From Micromonospora saelicesensis (lineage in GTDB: Bacteria > Actinomycetota > Actinomycetes > Mycobacteriales > Micromonosporaceae): a stretch of 64,000 nt of DNA. The notes below the pieces were generated by a model. That model made no database searches and was not told the DNA's origin. It saw only the letters and a list, made by a program, of their open reading frames with translations. Below are positions 7,737-14,204 of the stretch, piece after piece; position 1 is the stretch's first letter; each line of letters starts with the position of its first letter. The stretch covers positions 682,001 to 746,000 of the forward strand of contig NZ_FMCR01000003.1 of the NCBI RefSeq assembly GCF_900091575.1, in the 5' to 3' direction. A program made the position numbers and the translations under genes.

Positions 7737-9794
7737 TTGACCGCAGAGCCTGACACCCTGTACGGGGCCGATGACCTCACCCACCTTGAGGGGCTGGACG
7801 CTGTCCGCAAGCGGCCCGGCATGTACATCGGTTCCACCGACAGCCGTGGCGTGGGTCACCTCGTCAACGAGATCCTCGACAACTCCACCGACGAGGGTGT
7901 CGCCGGTCACGCCAGCCACGTCGAGGTGATCCTGCACGCCGACGGCTCGGTGCAGGTCGACGACGACGGCCGCGGCATCCCCACCGACGTGCACGCCAAG
8001 TCCGGCATCTCCGGCGTCGAGCTGGTGCTGACCCGGCTGCACGCCGGCGGCAAGTTCGGCGGCTCCGGCTACAAGACCTCCGGCGGTCTGCACGGCGTCG
8101 GCGCATCGGCGGTCAACGCGCTGTCCCGCCGCTTCGACGTGACCGTCCGCCGGGCCGGCAAGATCCACGCGATGTCGTTCCGGCACGGCGTCCCGGGCAT
8201 CTTCGACGGCGACGGGCCGGACGCCCCCTTCACCGCCGGCCCCGGGCTCCAGGTGACCGGTGCCATGAAGCGCGGCCAGCGCACCGGCACCTCGATCCGC
8301 TGGTGGCACGACGCCCGCTACTTCGAGACCGGCGCCGCGCTCGACGTCGACGCCGTCCGGATGAAGCTTCGCAACACCGCGTTCCTGGTCCCCGGCGTGA
8401 CCTACCTGCTGCGCGACCTGACCGGTGAGGCGCCCGCCGAGGAGCGGTTCCACTACCCCAACGGGCTCAGCGACATGGTGGAGTTCCTCGCCCCGGCCGG
8501 CGATCGGCCGGTCTCCGGCACCCTGCTGGTCAACGGCGAGGGCACCTACCGGGAGAACGCCGCCGACGCCAACGGCGTCATGCAGTCCAACGTGCAGCGT
8601 CGCGCCGAGGTCGAGGTGGCGTTCCGGTGGGGCACCGGTTACGAGCGCACCGTCGAGTGCTTCACCAACACCATCCGCAACGCGCACGGCGGCACCCACC
8701 GCAAGGGTTTCGAGCGGGCCCTCGTCCGCGCGCTCGCCGACGCCATCCGCAACACCCGCGGCCTGCTCAAGGCCAAGGAGGAGCCGCCCACCCTGGACGA
8801 CGTCCTGGAGGGGATGACGGCGGTGGTGCACGTGCGGATCCCCGAGCCGCAGTTCACCTCGCAGACCAAGGACGAGCTCTCCACCACCGGCATCACCAAG
8901 GTTCTCCAGTCCCTGGTCGATGCCCACATCAAGGCCTGGCTGGAGGACCGGCGCACCAAGGCCGAGGCGCGCACCGTCCTGCAGAAGATCGTCGACGCCG
9001 CCCGGGTGCGACTCACCCAGAAGCAACAGAAGGACGCCGCCCGGCGCAAGACCGCCCTGGAGGGCGCGTCCATGCCGCCGAAGCTGGTCGACTGCCGGGC
9101 CACCGGCATCGATCGCAGCGAGCTGTTCATCGTCGAGGGTGACAGCGCCCTGGGTACGAGCCGGATGGCCCGTTCGTCGGAATACCAGGCGCTGCTGCCG
9201 ATCCGCGGCAAGATCCTCAACGTGCAGAAGGCCAACCTCCAGCAGGTTCTGGACAATGCCGAGTGCGCGGCCATCGTGCAGGTCCTCGGCGCCGGCTCGG
9301 GGCGCACCTTCGACCTCTCCGCGCTGCGCTACGGCCGTGTGCTGATCATGGCCGACGCCGACGTGGACGGCGCCCACATCCGTACGTTGCTGATCACCCT
9401 GTTCGCCCGGTACATGCGACCGCTGATCGAGGCCGGTCGGCTCTACGCCGCGATGCCGCCCCTGCACAAGATCACCACCAAGGGGCGCAGCCCGCAGACC
9501 GTCTACACCTACACCCAGGCCGAGATGGAGACGACGGTCCGCAAGCTGGAGAAGGCCGGCAAGCAGATCGTCACGCCCATCCCACGGTTCAAGGGTCTCG
9601 GTGAGATGGACGCCGACGAGTTGTGGGACACCACGATGAACCCGGCCACCCGGGCCGTCCGCCGGATCACCCTCGATGACGTCGACGCCGCCGAACGCAT
9701 CCTCGAACTGCTGATGGGCGAGAAGGTCGAGCCGCGTCGCAACTGGCTCATCGACTCCGCCGACCGCGTCGACCGGGATGCGATCGACGCATGA
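7737..9794 (+). CDS. Type IIA DNA topoisomerase subunit B (topoisomerase IV / second gyrase B)
   Basis: A 685-residue ATPase subunit. The N-terminal GHKL domain has RPGMYIGST, the EILDNSTDE Bergerat helix, VDDDGRGIP and the KTSGGLHGVG lid. A transducer domain follows. The Toprim domain has EGDSALGTSRMARSS near residue 463 and DADVDGAH near residue 538, which bind the catalytic metals. The start is a TTG at 7737 after CGGGGAG; no better ATG exists. The A subunit follows 32 bases downstream, so the two form an operon. It is not next to dnaA/recF, which suggests the non-oriC pair (topoisomerase IV-like or a second gyrase) rather than the main gyrase. The precise class is uncertain. Confidence 0.9.
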   Translation: MTAEPDTLYGADDLTHLEGLDAVRKRPGMYIGSTDSRGVGHLVNEILDNSTDEGVAGHASHVEVILHADGSVQVDDDGRGIPTDVHAKSGISGVELVLTRLHAGGKFGGSGYKTSGGLHGVGASAVNALSRRFDVTVRRAGKIHAMSFRHGVPGIFDGDGPDAPFTAGPGLQVTGAMKRGQRTGTSIRWWHDARYFETGAALDVDAVRMKLRNTAFLVPGVTYLLRDLTGEAPAEERFHYPNGLSDMVEFLAPAGDRPVSGTLLVNGEGTYRENAADANGVMQSNVQRRAEVEVAFRWGTGYERTVECFTNTIRNAHGGTHRKGFERALVRALADAIRNTRGLLKAKEEPPTLDDVLEGMTAVVHVRIPEPQFTSQTKDELSTTGITKVLQSLVDAHIKAWLEDRRTKAEARTVLQKIVDAARVRLTQKQQKDAARRKTALEGASMPPKLVDCRATGIDRSELFIVEGDSALGTSRMARSSEYQALLPIRGKILNVQKANLQQVLDNAECAAIVQVLGAGSGRTFDLSALRYGRVLIMADADVDGAHIRTLLITLFARYMRPLIEAGRLYAAMPPLHKITTKGRSPQTVYTYTQAEMETTVRKLEKAGKQIVTPIPRFKGLGEMDADELWDTTMNPATRAVRRITLDDVDAAERILELLMGEKVEPRRNWLIDSADRVDRDAIDA

Positions 9795-9826
9795 GCGCCC
9801 GTTCCGTTCCAGTGGAGAGCTGAGTC

Positions 9827-12310
9827 ATGGCACGCCGTAAGGAAAACAAGGTCGACCTCTCCTCGTTCGACCAGGCCGGTGCGCGGGTGTTCGACAACCC
9901 GCTGGTCACCGAGGTTTCCGACTCCTACCTGGAGTACGCGTTCTCGGTCATCCACTCCCGCGCACTGCCCGACGCCCGCGACGGCCTCAAGCCCGTGCAC
10001 CGGCGCATCCTGTGGTCGATGTACGAGCAGGGCTACCGCCCCGACCGTGGGCACGTGAAGTCTGCCCGAATTGTCGGCGATACGATGGGTAAGTACCATC
10101 CGCACGGGGACACGGCGATCTACGACGCCATGGTCCGCCTCGCGCAGGACTTCTCCCTCAACGTGCCACTCATCGACGGGCATGGAAATTTTGGGTCCCC
10201 TGACGATGGACCGGCAGCATCGAGATACACCGAAGCGCGGATGTCCCGCGAGGCCATGCTGCTCGTCGGTGAGCTGGGCGAGGACACCGTCGATGTCGAG
10301 CCCAACTACGACGGGTCGCTGACCCAACCGACCGTACTGCCGGCGGCCTTCCCCAACCTGCTGGTCAACGGCGCGTCCGGGATCGCGGTCGGGATGGCCA
10401 CCAACATGATCCCGCACAACCTGGCGGAGGTCGTCTCCGCGGCCCGCTGGTTGATCAACCACCCGGACGCCACTCTGGACAAACTCATGGAGTTCGTCCC
10501 CGGCCCCGACCTGCCCACCGGTGGGGTGCTGCTCGGCCTGGACGAGGTGCGCCGGGCGTACGAGACCGGGCGTGGCGTGGTGCGGATGCGCGGCAAGGTG
10601 GAGATCGGCCCGATCGAGGGCAGCCGGGGCCGTCAGGCGATCACCGTGGTCGAGCTGCCCTACGGTGTCGGCGCGGAGAAGGTCATCGCCGCGATCACCA
10701 ACGAGGTCACCAAGACCAAGCGGCTGACCGGCATCGCCGACGTCAAGGACCTCACCGACCGGGAGAGCGGCACCCGACTCGTCGTCGAGTGCAAGGTCGG
10801 GGTCAACCCGCAGGCGCTGCTCGCCGACCTCTACCGGCTGACCCCGCTGGAGCAGTCGTTCGGCGTCAACAACCTGGTCCTGGTCGACGGGCAGCCGCGC
10901 ACACTGGGCCTCAAGGCGCTGCTGGAGGTCTTCCTGGCCCACCGGTACGAGGTGGTCACCCGGCGCACCTCGTACCGTCGGCGCAAGCGTCAGGAGCGGC
11001 TGCACCTGGTCGACGGTCTGCTGATCGCGCTGCTGGACATCGACGAGGTGGTCCGGCTGATCCGGGGCAGCGACGACGCGCAGGCCGCGAAGGACGGGCT
11101 GATGAGCCGGTTCGGCCTCTCCGACATCCAGGCCACGTACATCCTGGACACTCCGTTGCGCCGGCTGACCAAGTTCGACCGGATCGAGCTGGAGGCCGAG
11201 CAGGAGCGGCTGCGCGCCGAGATCGCCGAGCTGAGCAAGATCCTCGACGACGAGCGCGTGCTCCGGAAGGTGGTCTCCGACGAGCTGGCGGCCGTGGTCA
11301 AGCAGTTCGCCACCGAACGTCGTACGACGCTTGTCGACGGTGACCTGAAGGAGGTGCTGGCCGCGTCCGCGCCGGCCGGCCCGCTGGAGGTCGCCGACGA
11401 TCCGTGCCAGGTGATCCTCTCCGCGACCGGGCTGGTCGCCCGGACCGCTGCCGAGTCGGAGGAGAGCTCCGAGGGGCGCCGACGCAACGGCCGGGTCAAG
11501 CACGACACGGTACGCGCCATCGCGCACTCCACCGCCCGTGGTCGGGTGCTGCTGTTGACCAGCGCCGGTCGGGCGTTCAAGGTCGACGTCCTGCCGCTGC
11601 CGGTGCTGCCCGAGCACGCGGGCACTGTGTCACTGCGTGGCGGTATGTCCGCGGCCGAGCTGGTGCCGTTGGCGGCGGGGGAGGCCGTCGTCGGCCTGGC
11701 CCCGCTGGGCGGGCAGGCGGAGGGCTCACCGGGGCTGGCGTTGGGCACCCGGCAGGGCGCGGTGAAGATCTGCTCGCCGGAGTGGCCGGTGCGCTCCGAC
11801 GAGTTCGAGGTGATCGGTCTGCGCGACGGTGACGAGGTGGTCGGGGCGACCTGGCTGGCCGATGGCACCGAGACGCTGACCTTCGTCACCTCGGAGGCGT
11901 CGCTGTTGCGCTTCCCCGCCGGGTTGGTCCGGCCGCAGGGTCTCAAGGGCGGCGGTATGGCCGGCATCAACCTGCCGGCCGGGGCGCGGGTCGCGTTCTT
12001 CGGCGCGGTGCGCACCGACGATCCGGGGCATGGCGAGCCGATGGTGGTCACCTCCACCGGCGCGACGGTCAAGGTGACGCCGTTCAAGGCGTACCCGGCG
12101 AAGGGCCGGGCGACCGGCGGCGTGCGCGCGCACCGCTTCCTCAAGGGTGAGACGGACGTGGCCGTCGCCTGGGTGGGCCCGCGACCGGTCGGCGCGACCG
12201 CCACCGGCGACCCGGTGGAACTGCCCGCGGCGGATCCACGCCGCGACGGCAGCGGCTTCGCGGTGATGCTCGGCCCGACTGTGGTGGGCCACCTGATCGA
12301 ACGCGACTGA
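9827..12310 (+). CDS. Type IIA DNA topoisomerase subunit A (topoisomerase IV / second gyrase A)
   Basis: An 827-residue breakage-reunion subunit. The winged-helix domain contains KPVHRRILWSMYEQG, the GKYHPHGDTAIYD segment and the DNA-linking Tyr134 in AASRYTEARMS. In the quinolone-resistance region, Thr96 and Asp100 sit where E. coli GyrA has Ser83 and Asp87. A coiled-coil tower and a degenerate beta-pinwheel (repeats near 570-790) follow. I do not see a clean GyrA-box (QRRGGKG) in the C-terminal domain, which favours a topoisomerase IV-like decatenase over supercoiling gyrase. That is inferred by eye. It is co-transcribed with the B subunit upstream. Confidence 0.9.
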   Translation: MARRKENKVDLSSFDQAGARVFDNPLVTEVSDSYLEYAFSVIHSRALPDARDGLKPVHRRILWSMYEQGYRPDRGHVKSARIVGDTMGKYHPHGDTAIYDAMVRLAQDFSLNVPLIDGHGNFGSPDDGPAASRYTEARMSREAMLLVGELGEDTVDVEPNYDGSLTQPTVLPAAFPNLLVNGASGIAVGMATNMIPHNLAEVVSAARWLINHPDATLDKLMEFVPGPDLPTGGVLLGLDEVRRAYETGRGVVRMRGKVEIGPIEGSRGRQAITVVELPYGVGAEKVIAAITNEVTKTKRLTGIADVKDLTDRESGTRLVVECKVGVNPQALLADLYRLTPLEQSFGVNNLVLVDGQPRTLGLKALLEVFLAHRYEVVTRRTSYRRRKRQERLHLVDGLLIALLDIDEVVRLIRGSDDAQAAKDGLMSRFGLSDIQATYILDTPLRRLTKFDRIELEAEQERLRAEIAELSKILDDERVLRKVVSDELAAVVKQFATERRTTLVDGDLKEVLAASAPAGPLEVADDPCQVILSATGLVARTAAESEESSEGRRRNGRVKHDTVRAIAHSTARGRVLLLTSAGRAFKVDVLPLPVLPEHAGTVSLRGGMSAAELVPLAAGEAVVGLAPLGGQAEGSPGLALGTRQGAVKICSPEWPVRSDEFEVIGLRDGDEVVGATWLADGTETLTFVTSEASLLRFPAGLVRPQGLKGGGMAGINLPAGARVAFFGAVRTDDPGHGEPMVVTSTGATVKVTPFKAYPAKGRATGGVRAHRFLKGETDVAVAWVGPRPVGATATGDPVELPAADPRRDGSGFAVMLGPTVVGHLIERD

Positions 12311-12364
12311 CCCACCCGCGTTGTCGGGCCGTCCCCCGGGCCGGCCCGGCACCTGCGGCCCGAA

Positions 12365-12436
12365 GATCGTGCTCGATCCTGGAAGTAGTGGTTCACCGAC
12401 GCGGTGATGCCACTCGATCCTGGATCGAGCACGATC
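12365..12436. repeat. Long intergenic inverted repeat (REP-like element)
   Basis: Perfect 15-bp arms, GATCGTGCTCGATCC (12365-12379) and GGATCGAGCACGATC (12422-12436), enclose a second partial stem. That inner stem pairs AGTGG...TCACC with GGTGA...CCACT. The whole 72-base element can fold into one long branched hairpin. It lies in the 250-base gap after the topoisomerase A gene. Its size and nested layout resemble the element at 29929-30002. It may be a mobile or structural repeat, or simply a terminator. Confidence 0.7.
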
Positions 12437-12561
12437 ATGCGGGGTGGGGCGTCCGCCAGCGCGGTATGGTGGTGCCCTCTGTTGTCGGTGAGGGTCCGGG
12501 TGCACCGCGAAGCGCCCCTCAACATGATTTCTTCTCTGTCCGGCGGAGTCGCCGGCGCGGC

Positions 12562-13080
12562 GTGAGCGCCGCCATCCGGGTCCGGCCGAGGCGTGAGCTA
12601 CGCGCCGCCCGCCGCCCCCGGCCACACCGCTGTTGGGGTCACCTGATCGCCGCGCCACTCTGGCCGCTGCACGGCGCGAACCTGGGCACCCTGTTGCGTA
12701 CGTGCGACGCGGTCGGCGCCTGCCTCGCCGTGCCACCGTTCCGTTGGGTGGACGAGGCCGTGGCCCGGGGCAACACGCTGCGGCGGCCGGGCTGCATCCA
12801 CCGGGTCGGCAGTCCGCTGCAATGGCTGGCCGCCGAACGGGCCGCCGGCACCCGGGTCCTCGGGGTGGAACTGGCCGACGAGGCCGTCCGGCTCGGAGAT
12901 CTGCCCGCCGCTCGGGGGCGCACCGTGGTGCTGCTGGGCCACGAGGCGACCGGCATCCCGCCCGAGGCGCTCGACCAACTGGACGCGGCGGTGGAGATTC
13001 CCATGGTCGGCCACGGCCACAGCCTGAACGTCGCGGTAGCCGGCTCCCTGGTCCTCTACAAACTGGCCGGCCTCCTCTAG
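12562..13080 (+). CDS. SpoU/TrmH-family RNA 2'-O-methyltransferase
   Basis: About 172 residues carrying the SPOUT knot signatures. The N-terminal motif is NLGTLLRTCDAVGACL (motif 1). The C-terminal half has GHEATGIPP (motif 2) and VEIPMVGHGHSLNVAVAGSLVLYKL (motif 3), which form the AdoMet knot. These enzymes 2'-O-methylate tRNA or rRNA; the target base cannot be read from sequence. The frame is open from 12388. I chose the GTG at 12562 because a GGCGGAG-like site lies upstream and the earlier part overlaps the intergenic repeat. The exact start is uncertain and could lie further downstream. There is no partner gene. Confidence 0.8.
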   Translation: MSAAIRVRPRRELRAARRPRPHRCWGHLIAAPLWPLHGANLGTLLRTCDAVGACLAVPPFRWVDEAVARGNTLRRPGCIHRVGSPLQWLAAERAAGTRVLGVELADEAVRLGDLPAARGRTVVLLGHEATGIPPEALDQLDAAVEIPMVGHGHSLNVAVAGSLVLYKLAGLL

Positions 13081-13127
13081 TACGGTGCCCGGTCGCCGCT
13101 GGATCAGTGGCGATCAGGCCGGAGAAC

Positions 13128-13178
13128 CGCACGGTAGGTCCGGACAACCGGTCCCGTCGCGTCCGGACCTACCGTGCG
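13128..13178. repeat. Perfect 18-bp inverted repeat downstream of the RNA methyltransferase gene
   Basis: CGCACGGTAGGTCCGGAC (13128-13145) and GTCCGGACCTACCGTGCG (13161-13178) are perfect reverse complements around a 15-base loop. The element lies between two convergent genes. It may act as a bidirectional terminator, but the stem is unusually long and has no U-tract, so a repeat-family origin is also possible. Confidence 0.65.
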
Positions 13179-13281
13179 AGTCGCTGGTCACCGCGTGGGG
13201 GTCGGGCCACTCGCGATATTTCTCTTCCGGATCGGCACACGGGCTGGCCCGGCATCCGCCCCGCCGTGGTCCTGGGCGAGG

Positions 13282-13854
13282 TCAGCAGGTGCGGGAGTTG
13301 TAGGCGGCCCAGTAGGGGCCGCTGCCCTGAGGCGGGTAGAACCGGTAGTTCCCGTCGGGCGAACGCTGCAGGACGAACTGGTGCGAGCCGTACGGGCTCC
13401 GGGAACCTGTCGCACCGTGGTACACCACGTACAGCCACCCGTTCTGGTTGTCGTGCTGCACCAGCTTGTCGCCGGCCTTCGTCCAGCTGTTCCGGCCTGC
13501 GGAGCCATCCGCCGAGAGGCCCTTGTCGCGCTGGAAGTTCCTCGTCGCGGCATCGGTCTGGTCGCCGAAGACGCCGTCGACCCCGGACGAGGGCAGGTAC
13601 CCATTCGCCCAGAGAATGGTCTGCCAGAGACAGGCGACGTTGGAGTTGCGGTGCGTGGTGACGTTGGTGACGCCTTCGTCATCGAAGTCGTCAGACACCG
13701 CGCCGGTGCCATGGACGAACGCCCGGCCCGTGTAGGAGCCGCTGGCCGCGGCCGGCGTGGCGATGGTGACGTTGATGCCGATGGCCAGTGCCGCGCCGAT
13801 GGCGGGCACCGCGACTCTCTTGAGGACCCGGCGGGTGGTGCGGAGCGACGACAT
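13282..13854 (-). CDS. Secreted peptidoglycan-binding-domain protein
   Basis: A 190-residue exported protein. Residues 1-38 form a signal peptide: a basic SSLRTTRRVLKRV start, a hydrophobic core, then an ATPAAASG cleavage region. Residues about 70-125 match the PG_binding_1 fold: NVACLWQTILWANG, VDGVFGDQTDAATRNFQRDKGLSADG. The C-terminal part has aromatic strands (GWLYVVYHG, NYRFYPPQG) and a final Cys. A catalytic domain is not visible, so it probably binds wall or capsule rather than cutting it. The AGAGGAG ribosome-binding site 4 bases before the ATG at 13854 settles the start. It is divergent from the SARP regulator across a 350-base region. Confidence 0.8.
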   Translation of the reverse strand: MSSLRTTRRVLKRVAVPAIGAALAIGINVTIATPAAASGSYTGRAFVHGTGAVSDDFDDEGVTNVTTHRNSNVACLWQTILWANGYLPSSGVDGVFGDQTDAATRNFQRDKGLSADGSAGRNSWTKAGDKLVQHDNQNGWLYVVYHGATGSRSPYGSHQFVLQRSPDGNYRFYPPQGSGPYWAAYNSRTC

Positions 13855-14204
13855 GTATCTCCTCTGGTCGGGATTCATGAGGGGGCGGCGGTGCTGGGGA
13901 GTTGCGCCAGCCGGCGGTGTCACACCTGGCACGACGAGGCGAGGTGGCCTCGCGCCAGGTGTGGACAGACGGTCCCGTTCGGCCTCGCGCAATCGCCGTG
14001 CAACCAGGCCTGGCGATTGGTGCTCTTGGATGGGGCGGTGAGGACGGTAGAACCGTCCTCACCGCTCCGGGCCCCCCGTGGAGAAGGTACGGTGGGGCCG
14101 GTACAACCGCCGCACAACTCACGCACAGCTCGTCTGCTCACCCGCGTTATCCGGGTGCTGTACGCGTGGCGGCACATGGCAGCGCCCACATGTGAGGTGC
14201 CTGG
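13855..14204. promoter_or_regulatory. 350-base divergent intergenic region with tandem hairpins
   Basis: There is no gene here. The region must carry the promoters of the secreted peptidoglycan-binding gene (minus) and the SARP regulator (plus). It holds a perfect 14-bp stem with a 3-base loop at 14035-14065 (arms GCGGTGAGGACGGT and ACCGTCCTCACCGC). Just after it is a second, one-bulge hairpin at 14070-14099 (GGCCCCCCGT with ACGGTGGGGCC). An 8-bp pair CAATCGCC/GGCGATTG lies at 13990-14029. The two adjacent hairpins 5' of the regulator look like an attenuator or a pair of operators. No convincing -35/-10 was found. Confidence 0.5.

Noticed and set aside
7644-9467. 607-codon open frame on the minus strand
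   Set aside because: Antisense of the topoisomerase B gene, with a low-complexity His/Gly/Val-rich translation.
9509-11617. 702-codon open frame on the minus strand
   Set aside because: Antisense of the topoisomerase A gene; high-GC codon bias leaves the opposite frame open. No domain.
7737-12310. Replication origin near the gyrase-like pair
   Set aside because: No dnaA, dnaN or recF gene and no DnaA-box cluster is visible, so this is the non-oriC topoisomerase pair.
12365-12436. Possible tRNA or attachment site
   Set aside because: The fold is a long hairpin without a cloverleaf or T-loop sequence, and no integrase gene lies nearby.
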